This document shows, one piece after another, positions 32,281 to 40,197 of a stretch of 41,035 nt of DNA. This stretch comes from Candidatus Saccharimonadota bacterium (GTDB lineage: Bacteria; Patescibacteriota; Saccharimonadia; Saccharimonadales; Saccharimonadaceae). The position numbers were made by a program, and so were the translations under genes. The DNA lies in contig JAFOJO010000014.1 of the NCBI GenBank assembly GCA_017421325.1, forward strand, positions 1 to 41,035, in the 5' to 3' direction. The notes beneath the pieces were generated by a model, which saw only the letters and a list, made by a program, of their open reading frames with translations, was not told the origin of the DNA and did not search any database. Each line of letters begins with the position of its first letter. Position 1 is the stretch's first letter.

Positions 32281-33915
32281 TTAGAGTTTTTGCAAGTTTC
32301 TTATCTCGCGCAGGACTTTTTCATATTCTTCATCATTCTCATCTAGCTCGTCTAATTTTTCACTCAACTCTTTAATTTTTTGCTTAGTCACTAAAGAATT
32401 ATAGCGAGTAAGCAGTTCTCTAGCCTCGCGTTCATAGCTAGTGCTATCGGCGGGAAGTTGATGTTCGGAATTAAAAATGAGTTCAAGCTCGGCGAGGCGG
32501 GTGTCGTCTTCGGGAATTTCCAATGGAATTTGCACTTTAGTAACACCGCCGAAAATTTTAAGGGCGAGGAGGCTATTTTCTAATTTCTTGACTGTGTCGC
32601 TTTTGGCTGCGGTTTTGGGCTTCTTTAGGTATTTCTTACTGGATTGTTCTAATTTTTTGTTCAACCGTTCGCCCTTTTCACGAAGCACCGCTACATCTAC
32701 ATCTAGTTTTTTGGCGACTTTTTCTTCGTAGCTGGCGCGCTCTATTTCGTCTTTTACGTAATCTAATAATTTAAGGGCAATGTCGGAATATTTGCGCTTG
32801 CCGGGAGCAGAACTTAAATCTACACTTTCTTCATATTTTTTAAGGAGCCAGTCTACCGCTGGGACGCTTTTTTGGACGGCGGCTTGCCAGAGGGCAGGGT
32901 CTTTTTGAATGAGTTCGTCGGGATCTTTGGCGCCGTGATAATCTGAAATGACGGTGAGATCTATACCTAGGTCGCCGGCTAGCATAATGGCGCGTTCGGT
33001 AGCCTTGATGCCGGCATCGTCGCCATCGTAAGCTAGGCGGATGTCTGAGGTAAGATTAGACAGTGCTTTAAGGTGCTGCTCGGTCATGGCAGTGCCAGAT
33101 GTAGCCACGGCTTCTTTCACGCCGGCTTGGTGGCTGGAAATAACATCCATGTTGCCCTCTACTATCACTACAAAACCATTGCGGCGGATGGACTCTTTGG
33201 CTTGATGGAGGCCAAAGATAAAGCGAGATTTATTGAAAAGCAAAGTTTCGGGAGTATTTAGATATTTTGGTTCGCCTTTTTTGAGAATGCGCGCAGTAAA
33301 ACCGATTACGTTGCCGGTAGTATCGATAAACGGTACCATCATGCGGTCGCGAAACATGTCGGATTTAAAACGATTTAAGAGCCCGGCGGTATCTAGCTCT
33401 TCTTCCGTGTAGCCGTGTTTTTTTAATACTTCGGTAAGGGCCTTGCCGCTGGCGGGAGAGTAGCCAATCTTGAATTCTTCAACAGTTTTGCGGTTGAGAT
33501 TTCTTTGGTAAAACACATATTCGCAAACATTTTTATTACGCGTAAGGCAGATTTGGTAATATTTGGTAGCTAGCGCGAGAGCCTCGCGGGCGCGGGCTTT
33601 TTTGCGGGAGACCTGCGGGTCGCCACCGCGGTATTTGGCAAGATCTACACCGGCTTGAGCAGCGAGTTTTTCCATTGCTTCACGGAAACCAATGCCTTCT
33701 ACTTCCATCACAAAGGTAAATATGTCGCCGCCTTTATTGGCGGAAAAGTCGTGCCAAATACCCTTTTCAGGCGAAACCATAAAACTAGGAGTTTTGTCCA
33801 CACCCCAAGGCGAACGGCCTTTTAAATTTCGGCCGGCACGTTTTAATTCCACATACTGCCCCACCACATCTTCCACCGCTAGTCGGGATTTAATTTCCTC
33901 CTTGGCGTCTTGCAT
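32281..33915 (-). CDS. dnaG: DNA primase lacking the zinc-finger cysteines
   Basis: Makes RNA primers for replication. 544 aa. The N-terminal domain keeps GQYVELKRAGRNLKGRSPWGVDKTPSFMVSPEKGIWHDFSANKGGDIFTF, aligning with the CHC2 zinc domain, but C-x-x-H and C-x-x-C are replaced (SPWG, DFSAN). There is no cysteine before residue about 107. The TOPRIM core follows (GFVVIVEGNMDVISSHQAG, then RLAYDGDDAGIKATERA). The C-terminal helicase-binding part is short and charged. TATAAT ends 8 nt before the ATG. Upstream of rpoD as in many bacteria. Confidence 0.94.
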   Translation of the reverse strand: MQDAKEEIKSRLAVEDVVGQYVELKRAGRNLKGRSPWGVDKTPSFMVSPEKGIWHDFSANKGGDIFTFVMEVEGIGFREAMEKLAAQAGVDLAKYRGGDPQVSRKKARAREALALATKYYQICLTRNKNVCEYVFYQRNLNRKTVEEFKIGYSPASGKALTEVLKKHGYTEEELDTAGLLNRFKSDMFRDRMMVPFIDTTGNVIGFTARILKKGEPKYLNTPETLLFNKSRFIFGLHQAKESIRRNGFVVIVEGNMDVISSHQAGVKEAVATSGTAMTEQHLKALSNLTSDIRLAYDGDDAGIKATERAIMLAGDLGIDLTVISDYHGAKDPDELIQKDPALWQAAVQKSVPAVDWLLKKYEESVDLSSAPGKRKYSDIALKLLDYVKDEIERASYEEKVAKKLDVDVAVLREKGERLNKKLEQSSKKYLKKPKTAAKSDTVKKLENSLLALKIFGGVTKVQIPLEIPEDDTRLAELELIFNSEHQLPADSTSYEREARELLTRYNSLVTKQKIKELSEKLDELDENDEEYEKVLREIRNLQKL

Positions 33916-33992
33916 ATAGATACATTATACCATTAAAGTGGCCAGATGAATGTGGGCTCAGAAAAGAAAGTAAACTTTGTTTTTGCGTATGT

Positions 33993-33998
33993 TATAAT
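33993..33998 (+). promoter_or_regulatory. -10 box of the membrane protein-mscL unit
   Basis: TATAAT ending 8 nt before the ATG at 34007 with no ribosome-binding site between, so leaderless. It drives both genes, since mscL follows after 13 bp with its own Shine-Dalgarno. Confidence 0.55.
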
Positions 33999-34006
33999 TA
34001 GAATAT

Positions 34007-34621
34007 ATGGATAGGCAAGAATATCTGAACCAGATTTCTATGAAAAGTCGCCCAGCCAAAAATTCTAAGAGTGGGATTTTTGCTTCAAAATTCTTTTGGG
34101 TGGGGGTAATAGGCGCAGCAATATTTATTTTAATATTAATTATTGGCGGAATTTTGAGTGGCGCGCGCGGAAACAATAAAGACCGCTTGCTAGCTTTGGT
34201 TTTGCATATAGATAACACTTCGGAAGCAATTGGAGAGTACCAGCCTAATGTGAAATCTTCGGATTTAAGGTCTTATAGTGCATCTCTTAATGGGGTGCTT
34301 TCCAATACGAGTCGCGAGCTAACGAATTATATCGCTGAAAAATACAACATGAAGCCAAAAGATGCAAATGAAAACATCGCCGAAGAAGAAACTTTAGCAA
34401 AAGACGACCTAGTGAATGAATTATTTGAAGCGAAGATTAATGGGAATTTGGACCGGATTTATGCGCACAAAATGGCTTACGAGATTTCTTTAATCACTAG
34501 CCGTGAAATACAACTATATAAATCCACTAATAATGAAAGTTTGAAAGAAATACTAGATACGTCTTATAATAGCTTGAGTAACTTATACGATAAGTTTAAT
34601 GATTTTTCGGAAACTAAATAA
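34007..34621 (+). CDS. Single-pass membrane protein of unknown function
   Basis: 204 aa. A cytoplasmic N-terminus of about 28 residues ([23 protein letters not shown]), a strong membrane segment at about 30-52 ([22 protein letters not shown]), then a mostly helical extracytoplasmic domain rich in N, E and K. No family is recognised. It is co-transcribed with mscL, 13 bp apart, which suggests a link to membrane tension or the envelope, but this is inference. Confidence 0.75.
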   Translation: MDRQEYLNQISMKSRPAKNSKSGIFASKFFWVGVIGAAIFILILIIGGILSGARGNNKDRLLALVLHIDNTSEAIGEYQPNVKSSDLRSYSASLNGVLSNTSRELTNYIAEKYNMKPKDANENIAEEETLAKDDLVNELFEAKINGNLDRIYAHKMAYEISLITSREIQLYKSTNNESLKEILDTSYNSLSNLYDKFNDFSETK

Positions 34622-34634
34622 AGAAAGGAGTTTT

Positions 34635-35042
34635 ATGGCGGAGTCCAAGGAAGTAGCCAAAATCAAAGAAAAACAAGGGTTAAAAGAGGAATTTATTGAG
34701 TTTATCAACCGTGGTTCGATGATAGACCTCGCCGTAGGTGTGGCAGTAGGTGGGGCGTTTACAGCGATAGTTAATTCCCTGGTAAACGACATAGTGATGC
34801 CAATAGTGGGGTTGATATTAGGTGGGGTAGATTTTACGCACCTGGCAATTCGCATTCCCAATTTCTTTGGCACTGGCGATGAAGCAGTGATTGCGTATGG
34901 CAATTTCATTCAAAATGTAGTGCAATTCCTAGTAATTGCCTGGGTGATTTTCTTGGTAATCAAGGCGATGAACCGGATGAACCGCCGGAGAGATGCGAAG
35001 AAAGCCGCTAAGGAAGCGAAGGCTGCTGAAAAGAAAAAATAG
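34635..35042 (+). CDS. mscL: Large-conductance mechanosensitive channel MscL
   Basis: 135 aa, the family length. N-terminal amphipathic helix with [45 protein letters not shown] (TM1) and [25 protein letters not shown] (TM2), then a charged C-terminal helix [17 protein letters not shown] at 34635 follows AAAGGAG. Opens at high membrane tension as an osmotic safety valve. Confidence 0.94.
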   Translation: MAESKEVAKIKEKQGLKEEFIEFINRGSMIDLAVGVAVGGAFTAIVNSLVNDIVMPIVGLILGGVDFTHLAIRIPNFFGTGDEAVIAYGNFIQNVVQFLVIAWVIFLVIKAMNRMNRRRDAKKAAKEAKAAEKKK

Positions 35043-35056
35043 TTTGCCTGTATTCA

Positions 35057-35087
35057 AAATCCCCTAGTAATGGCTGGGGGATTTTTG
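35057..35087. terminator. Terminator between mscL and FISUMP paralog 4
   Basis: AAATCCCC/GGGGGATTT with an 11-nt loop followed by TT on the plus strand. It serves the convergent genes. Confidence 0.75.
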
Positions 35088-35092
35088 CGAAG

Positions 35093-36745
35093 CTAGCGGG
35101 CGAGACAACGGATAGACCGCCCTAGGGTTTTGCCGTTATAATAACTGTAACCGTCGCTAGAAGTGGCTGGATTGGCGCTACTGTTACTAAAGCTCAGGAA
35201 GTAAGCGTAGTTACCATTGTGGACCGTACTAGACCAATAACCGCCATTAGCACCGTAATTATTAAGTCCGCCAGCGCGCACGAGGCCGGAATGTGCAAAC
35301 CATAAAGGAGAAGCAATCAAGCCGGCATCGCTAGTGGCGGAACCACTGTTATATAAATTATTTAGCTTAGCGAATTCATTATTAGCTGTCACGCTAGAGA
35401 TGGTAGGGAGCCTCCAACCTTTAGGGCAGATAGAATTCTGTGGATTTTTGCTTACGTCGCCGTAAGTACTCGTAACATAACTGCTAGAGTTGTTGGATGC
35501 AATGGTGGCAGACCAGTTATAATAATTGCCGGCGGCTGTATGGCCAGTAAGCGTACCGTCAGTTTTTCGGGCCGAACACATAATATTATAATTACTATTA
35601 TTCCATCCAGACATGCTAGTACCAGAAAAATTTATTGTTGCATTCGCTGGCCTCCAAGTAAGCACATTATTTTCATACATATAGCCTAACTCATACGCTC
35701 CACTTAGCGAATTATCGTTCAAATCTGTATTCTCAGAAGTTAGGGGAGCTACATTAGTAGGAATAGTCTCTAGGTCTAGAGCTAGGTTCTGTGTCATCCA
35801 GCAGTTGCCGTCTTGTAGTTTGGTAACGTAATAAGTCTTGTTGTCTCGCACGTCTATGAGTTGTGCTTCTGAGGCAGTGTCTACATAGGTAACAGTACCA
35901 CAAATGCCAGCATCCATGTCTTGCATTCGATAGTATCTACCTACGATATCTTCTGCTGGAATGTCTTCAGAGCCTTCACTACCTTCTTCTACTGTGGTGC
36001 CGTCTGTTTTAAGAATTAGCCTAGTTTTATTGGCTAGGAAGAAGGCGTTGTCTATAGTAGTAGCTAGATTATCTGCTGTAGATGGGCGTAATAGCATAAA
36101 CTGTACTTGTCCAGAATAAGTACCAGCTGGCTGGCTAGGAGTAGTATATACAGCATAGGTAGTAGTAAAGGCAGATTTAACGTTATCGCTGATATCGGTA
36201 TTAGTACTAGTACCAGAAGATCTAGATACTACTTTAGTCCAATCACTAGGTACTGGAGCATATTTATTATTATAAGTATCTACTACGGTAGGAGAATAAT
36301 CACTAGCTACAGGATTTAGTTTTAAGGCCCAGCTAGAGTTACTGTTGGTACTAGGAATATTGCCAGTCTTGATATCATAACTTGGACCAATAGGAGAAGA
36401 TAAGACTGGTTCATTTAAGCCATTTTGAGTAATACCTTTAGCATAGACTACATAACCATTCTTATCATTGCACAAAGTATTAATTTCTGTGGAGCCTATA
36501 TTCTCTTTTAGTTGTCCACTAACCATATTAGTAATATGACTATTATTGCCAGAAGTAACCAAGGTGCAAGAGGAAGGAAGATTAATGCTGACATAATCCG
36601 AAGAAGAGTTATTGACGGCAGAACTATGCGGTAAAGATAAGGCTATAGTAAATACAATAAGGAGTGGGAGAGAAACTAGGAGAATGTTGCGGAAGAAATG
36701 ATAGTAGAATTCTGTATAATTTTCTGTTTTATTATTGTGCCTCAT
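35093..36745 (-). CDS. FISUMP-domain membrane-anchored surface protein, paralog 4
   Basis: 550 aa. ATG at 36745 (MRHNNKTENYTEFYY) follows AGGG. Membrane segment about 17-39 (NILLVSLPLLIVFTIALSL), HSSAVNN, then SSCTLVTSGNN and LCNDKNGYVVYAKGI. FISUMP domain: DGNCWMTQNLALDL, NYYNWSATIASNNSSS, NSICPKGWRLPT, NGGYWSSTVHNGNYAY and SIRCLAR. It carries a longer linker (TDGTTVEEGSEGSEDIPAEDIVG) than the others. Its first 16 codons and upstream sequence are nearly the same as paralog 1. Confidence 0.88.
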   Translation of the reverse strand: MRHNNKTENYTEFYYHFFRNILLVSLPLLIVFTIALSLPHSSAVNNSSSDYVSINLPSSCTLVTSGNNSHITNMVSGQLKENIGSTEINTLCNDKNGYVVYAKGITQNGLNEPVLSSPIGPSYDIKTGNIPSTNSNSSWALKLNPVASDYSPTVVDTYNNKYAPVPSDWTKVVSRSSGTSTNTDISDNVKSAFTTTYAVYTTPSQPAGTYSGQVQFMLLRPSTADNLATTIDNAFFLANKTRLILKTDGTTVEEGSEGSEDIPAEDIVGRYYRMQDMDAGICGTVTYVDTASEAQLIDVRDNKTYYVTKLQDGNCWMTQNLALDLETIPTNVAPLTSENTDLNDNSLSGAYELGYMYENNVLTWRPANATINFSGTSMSGWNNSNYNIMCSARKTDGTLTGHTAAGNYYNWSATIASNNSSSYVTSTYGDVSKNPQNSICPKGWRLPTISSVTANNEFAKLNNLYNSGSATSDAGLIASPLWFAHSGLVRAGGLNNYGANGGYWSSTVHNGNYAYFLSFSNSSANPATSSDGYSYYNGKTLGRSIRCLAR

Positions 36746-36774
36746 ATATGTATTACCCTGTTTAATTTTCTGGT

Positions 36775-36931
36775 CTTTGTGGCGCCATTTTGTGTAAACG
36801 GGGTAGTAATACAAAAATGGCACCGCAAGGGTGCTATAGTCCAACGATATTCAAACAATCGAGAGACACCTTACGATGCCATGATTAATTGTTTGAATAA
36901 CGTTTATAAAAAATAACGTTGAACTATAGCA
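36775..36931 (-). ncRNA. Conserved structured leader RNA, copy 4
   Basis: Closing helix TGCTATAGTTCAACG (36931-36917) with CGTTGGACTATAGCA (36846-36832), 15 of 15 pairs with one G-U. Inner helix TATTCAAACAAT/ATTGTTTGAATA. Apical GGCATCGTAAGG. The conserved block ends GGCGCCACAAAG. TATAAT at 36942-36937. Confidence 0.82.
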
Positions 36932-36968
36932 ACTTAATTATAGCATTTTTACAACAAAAGCAAAATAT

Positions 36969-37256
36969 TTAGGCGGTGATATTGTAGCTGAGGCGAACAA
37001 GGTCGGCAAGTTCAGCTTCGGAAAGTTGGCCGGCAAGAACGATTTCGATACCGCCACGACCAAAGTAGCGGGACTCCATCACACTTTCGTATTTCCCTTT
37101 TAGGAGGTCACTCAGTTTTTGATCACAGCGGACTTCCATAGTGTTGCGATGTAGCACTAAAAAAGTGCGGCCATTTTTAAGATATAGTTCACGGTCTTTT
37201 TCTTTTTGAATAGTAAATTCGCCTAGTCCACTTATTTTAGAAACGTCAAATACCAT
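36969..37256 (-). CDS. MmcQ/YjbR-like small protein
   Basis: 95 aa. The C-terminal SRYFGRGGIEIVLAGQLSEAELADLVRLSYNI resembles the MmcQ/YjbR family ending (W...L.G.L...EL..LI..SY). The N-terminal beta strands (FTIQKEKDRELYLKNGRTFLVLHRN) also suit this fold. The family binds DNA or is of unknown role. It overlaps orn by 25 bp and has AGGAG before its ATG, so it is in the argS-orn operon. Confidence 0.5.
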   Translation of the reverse strand: MVFDVSKISGLGEFTIQKEKDRELYLKNGRTFLVLHRNTMEVRCDQKLSDLLKGKYESVMESRYFGRGGIEIVLAGQLSEAELADLVRLSYNITA

Positions 37257-37756
37257 TTTAGCTCCTCTATGCTGCCATTAATATCGTCTAAAGCACGGTG
37301 ATTTTCCGGCTTAGTGAATTTTTTGTTTAAAGCGTTTTCGAAATAAATTTTCCAAGCAGAAACGTCTAGCATACGATAATGCAATTTTTTATCTAGTTCT
37401 GGCATTTCGCGCTCGATAAACTTGCGGTCTTGGTGGATAGAATTGCCAGCGAGATAAATCGTTTTGCCGAAATATTTATCTATAAAATCTATCAGTTCCT
37501 TCTCTACTTCTGCTACGGGTTTGCCGTCTTTGTTTTGCGCCATTAGGTCGTCACGAGATTTGCTGTTTTTCTCCCAGAAATCGCCCACCATGCGGGATTT
37601 AATGAGCTTATCATCTACTTTTACCACTGCCTCGTAGGTAGCGATTTCGTTTAACTGCATATCGGTAGCGATGGCGGCAACTTCGAGGATTTTGTCCTTA
37701 TCCGGCTCGAGGCCAGTCATTTCTAAATCTACCCATAGTAATTTAGCTTTTTTCAT
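37232..37756 (-). CDS. orn: Oligoribonuclease
   Basis: Degrades 2-5 nt RNA fragments, including pGpG. 174 aa. DEDDh exonuclease motifs: LLWVDLEMTGLEPDKDKILEVAAI (D, E), LAGNSIHQDRKFIEREMP (D) and HRALDDINGSIEELKWY (H..D). The ATG shares a base with the argS TAA (TAATG). Second gene of the argS operon. Confidence 0.93.
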   Translation of the reverse strand: MKKAKLLWVDLEMTGLEPDKDKILEVAAIATDMQLNEIATYEAVVKVDDKLIKSRMVGDFWEKNSKSRDDLMAQNKDGKPVAEVEKELIDFIDKYFGKTIYLAGNSIHQDRKFIEREMPELDKKLHYRMLDVSAWKIYFENALNKKFTKPENHRALDDINGSIEELKWYLTFLK

Positions 37757-39390
37757 TACATTTCCTCCGGAATGTTAATGCCTAGAATGTTGAGGCCGTG
37801 GGTCATAGTGTTTAGGTAAACCTTGGTTAAGGTGGCGCGTTCAGCTTCTCTCTCACTGCCGGCTACGGGGCAATGCTCGTAAAATCTAGAAAATTCCTGG
37901 GCTAATTCATATAGATAACTGGCGACTTTGTGTGGCGCCATTTCGGCAACAGCTTCTTTTAGTGTATCCTTATATTCTAGAATCTTTTTGGCGAGATTTT
38001 TCTCATAATTATTATATGTATAATCTTTTTTTTCTGTATTGTTTTTGCAATTAGCAAGAATTCTTTTGGCGCGGACAGCAGAATATAACAGATATGGGCC
38101 GGAGTTGCCGGTCATTTTGACGGATTCTTTAGGATCAAAGATAATATGACCGCCCATTTTATATTTGAGGAAAGCGTATTTTGTGGCGGCGAGAGCTACA
38201 GTATCGTCGGTGGAATTATATTCGTTCTGTAGCTCTTCGCGAACCATATTTAATACATCTATGGCTTTGAGGAAATTGCCTTTGCGGGAAGACATTTTGA
38301 CATTGCCAGGGAGTTTGACTAGGCCATGAGTGAGATGACTGGTTTTTTCTACCAGCTCTGGGGCGTATTGTTCGACGGATTTTAGCACTACTTTCATATA
38401 ATCTAACTGTTCGCTGCCGGTGATAACCACGGATTTGTAAAAATGATAATCTTGCCACTTGGTAAAAATTAGGCCGACATCTTTGGTTTCGTAGGTAGGG
38501 ACGCCCTCTTTATTAATAAAAACACGGGTGTGCAGGCCGTATTTTTCGCCGTTGAAGATTACCGCGCCGTCACTCATTTCGTAGACGCCTTTTTCTAGTT
38601 CTTCTTTAACTTTCTTAAGACCTAGATCGGCAACGGTAGACTCGGGGTAGAATTTGTCAAATTTTACACCAATTCGAGCGTAAAAATCTTTAAAATAATC
38701 GTAGGATAATTCCCTGCCCTTCCAGTAAAGTTCAGCTAGCTTACTATCATGAAAATTTTCGGAATTAATCTGATAAATTTTTTTGTTCAGTTCGGTGATT
38801 CTGGCATGAGCACCCTCACTATCTTCATAGGCAGCAGTGCCTTCTACATAGCATTTGGCAATATCTTCGATAGTAAAATCTGCAGGAGATTTTTGCTCTA
38901 GGATATAGAGAGTCTTGGCAACGTGCAAGCCCACATCGCCGCCAAAGTTGGCACGAATAACCTTGGCTCCGGAATATTCAAAAAGTCGCGAGATGGAATC
39001 GCCAATTATACTAGTGTAAAGATGCCCTACGTGTAGTACTTTGAAAGGGTTTGGATCACTAAATTCACAAATTACGGTTTTGCCAGAATATTCATCTGAT
39101 GATATGTTTCCTCTGAAATTTGTGCCGAGATTTTTGATTTGGGCGGTTAGATATTCGTCTGGCAAAGTGAAGTTGAGAAAACCTGGTGCAGAAACTTTTG
39201 CGGAGATTTTATGAGCGATTTCGTTTGCTATTTCCATTGGTGCTTTGTGTAAATCTTTGGCAAGTTTCAGGGCGATATTAGAAGAATAATCCGCATCGAT
39301 ATTCTCAGGTGATGGAGTAATATCTGGTGCAACATCTAGGCCATAAAGGTCTTTGATGGTGGTTTTAATCTGTTCGCGGATTTGTTCCAT
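37756..39390 (-). CDS. argS: Arginyl-tRNA synthetase
   Basis: 544 aa. Class I synthetase. EFSDPNPFKVLHVGHLYTSIIGDSISRLFE contains the HIGH-type motif HVGH, and KMSSRKGNF is the KMSKS-type loop near residue 345. The N-terminal Add1 domain (IKTTIKDLYGLDV) and the C-terminal anticodon-binding domain (PHKVASYLYELAQEFSRFYEHCPV) are both present. TATAAT ends 6 nt before the ATG with no ribosome-binding site, so it is probably translated from a leaderless mRNA. First gene of argS-orn-yjbR-like. Confidence 0.95.
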   Translation of the reverse strand: MEQIREQIKTTIKDLYGLDVAPDITPSPENIDADYSSNIALKLAKDLHKAPMEIANEIAHKISAKVSAPGFLNFTLPDEYLTAQIKNLGTNFRGNISSDEYSGKTVICEFSDPNPFKVLHVGHLYTSIIGDSISRLFEYSGAKVIRANFGGDVGLHVAKTLYILEQKSPADFTIEDIAKCYVEGTAAYEDSEGAHARITELNKKIYQINSENFHDSKLAELYWKGRELSYDYFKDFYARIGVKFDKFYPESTVADLGLKKVKEELEKGVYEMSDGAVIFNGEKYGLHTRVFINKEGVPTYETKDVGLIFTKWQDYHFYKSVVITGSEQLDYMKVVLKSVEQYAPELVEKTSHLTHGLVKLPGNVKMSSRKGNFLKAIDVLNMVREELQNEYNSTDDTVALAATKYAFLKYKMGGHIIFDPKESVKMTGNSGPYLLYSAVRAKRILANCKNNTEKKDYTYNNYEKNLAKKILEYKDTLKEAVAEMAPHKVASYLYELAQEFSRFYEHCPVAGSEREAERATLTKVYLNTMTHGLNILGINIPEEM

Positions 39391-39396
39391 AAAATT

Positions 39397-39428
39397 ATTA
39401 TACCATATTTACAGGGATATGGTATAAT
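39397..39428. promoter_or_regulatory. Palindromic divergent promoter region
   Basis: Perfect 12-bp inverted repeat: ATTATACCATAT (39397-39408) and ATATGGTATAAT (39417-39428), 8 bp apart. The left arm gives the argS -10 box on the minus strand. The right arm gives the tRNA-Gly -10 box on the plus strand. Confidence 0.65.
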
Positions 39429-39439
39429 AGAAGGAGTCC

Positions 39440-39514
39440 GCGGGTATCGTATAGCGGCTATTATGTATCCTTCCCAAGGATAAGATTGGGGTCCGACTCC
39501 CCATACCCGCACCA
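39440..39514 (+). tRNA. tRNA-Gly (CCC)
   Basis: Acceptor GCGGGTA/TACCCGC. Anticodon stem TATCC/GGATA with loop TTCCCAA, anticodon CCC. T-arm TTGGGGTCCGACTCCCCA. Discriminator A and encoded CCA. About 12 nt after its TATAAT. Confidence 0.95.
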
Positions 39515-39523
39515 GTGTTGATA

Positions 39524-39792
39524 AACAGCCTCTTCGGAGGCGTTTTTCATCTGCCCAGAAGAGGTCCGAACTTTTTCGAGCTTATCTATTAGAGTCTGCT
39601 TGTCTTTCTTTATCGGTTGTAGCCAGAAGTGTTCTTCCGGGCTTAATCTCCCATCTGTTAAAATGGGGTAGGGATGTCGCTTCGCTCCATTCGAACCTAA
39701 GGCCGATAAAACCTGCTTTTTGTCTTCTAATGCGCCATTATTGAACCTTCCTGTAGCTGATGTTAGCCCAGTAAGAGTCGTTCCCGCTATTT
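39524..39792 (-). pseudogene. Remnant of a site-specific serine recombinase C-terminus
   Basis: Conceptual translation of the minus strand gives ATGRFNNGALEDKKQVLSALGSNG, then LSPEEHFWLQPIKKDKQ and ending near QHWCG at the tRNA-Gly. The NG.LE.K..VLSALGSN pattern and the ending at a tRNA resemble the C-terminal part of CPR serine recombinases that integrate at tRNA genes. About 85 codons remain, with no N-terminal resolvase domain. The rest of 39548-39799 holds no other gene. Confidence 0.5.
39528..39547 (+). terminator. tRNA-Gly terminator
   Basis: GCCTC-TTCG-GAGGC followed by GTTTTT, 14 bases after the tRNA CCA. Confidence 0.8.
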
Positions 39793-39798
39793 CTATGA

Positions 39799-39804
39799 TA
39801 TAAT
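39799..39804 (+). promoter_or_regulatory. -10 box for leaderless ASCH mRNA
   Basis: TATAAT ending 6 nt before the ATG at 39811. No ribosome-binding site is present. Confidence 0.6.
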
Positions 39805-39810
39805 GTGAAT

Positions 39811-40149
39811 ATGAAAACGCACGAAATGAACTTACAACCCAGCTACTTTGATTTTATTAAAGATGGTACAAAACGAATTGAACTTCGTCTCTTTGATGAA
39901 AAACGTCAACAAATTCAACTTGGCGATATTATTGAGTTTACCAAGTCGGAAGACGACAAATTTAAGGCAGAAGTTATCGGACTTCTCAGGTATAATTCTT
40001 TCAATGATTTATTTGAGGATTTTGATATTTCTATTCTTGCTGATAAATCTATGACAAAACAAGAGCTACTTGATGTATTGTCTGAATTCTATACTCCAGA
40101 GAAGCAAGCCGAATTTGGAGTGCTCGGTATTAGATTAAAAATACTCTAA
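39811..40149 (+). CDS. ASCH-domain protein
   Basis: 112 aa. The ASCH fold is indicated by MNLQPSYFDFIKDGTKRIELRLFDEKRQQIQLGDIIEF (G-x-K-x-x-E-x-R...GD.I.F). ASCH domains belong to the PUA-like group and are thought to bind RNA or modified bases. An in-frame GTG at 39805 is possible but less likely. The neighbour on the other strand carries another ASCH domain at its N-terminus. Ends at a shared terminator. Confidence 0.8.
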   Translation: MKTHEMNLQPSYFDFIKDGTKRIELRLFDEKRQQIQLGDIIEFTKSEDDKFKAEVIGLLRYNSFNDLFEDFDISILADKSMTKQELLDVLSEFYTPEKQAEFGVLGIRLKIL

Positions 40150-40162
40150 GATATAGCCAATG

Positions 40163-40192
40163 AAAAAGACGCTCCTGGCGGGGCGCCTTTTT
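40163..40192. terminator. Bidirectional terminator
   Basis: AAAAAGACGC-TCC / GG-GGCGCCTTTTT hairpin between the convergent ASCH and ASCH-GNAT genes. Confidence 0.8.
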
Positions 40193-40197
40193 GCTGA

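Noticed and set aside
8513-36745. Diversity-generating retroelement acting on the FISUMP domains
   Set aside because: FISUMP tips vary between paralogs, but no reverse transcriptase gene, no template repeat and no adenine-biased variable region is present in the window.
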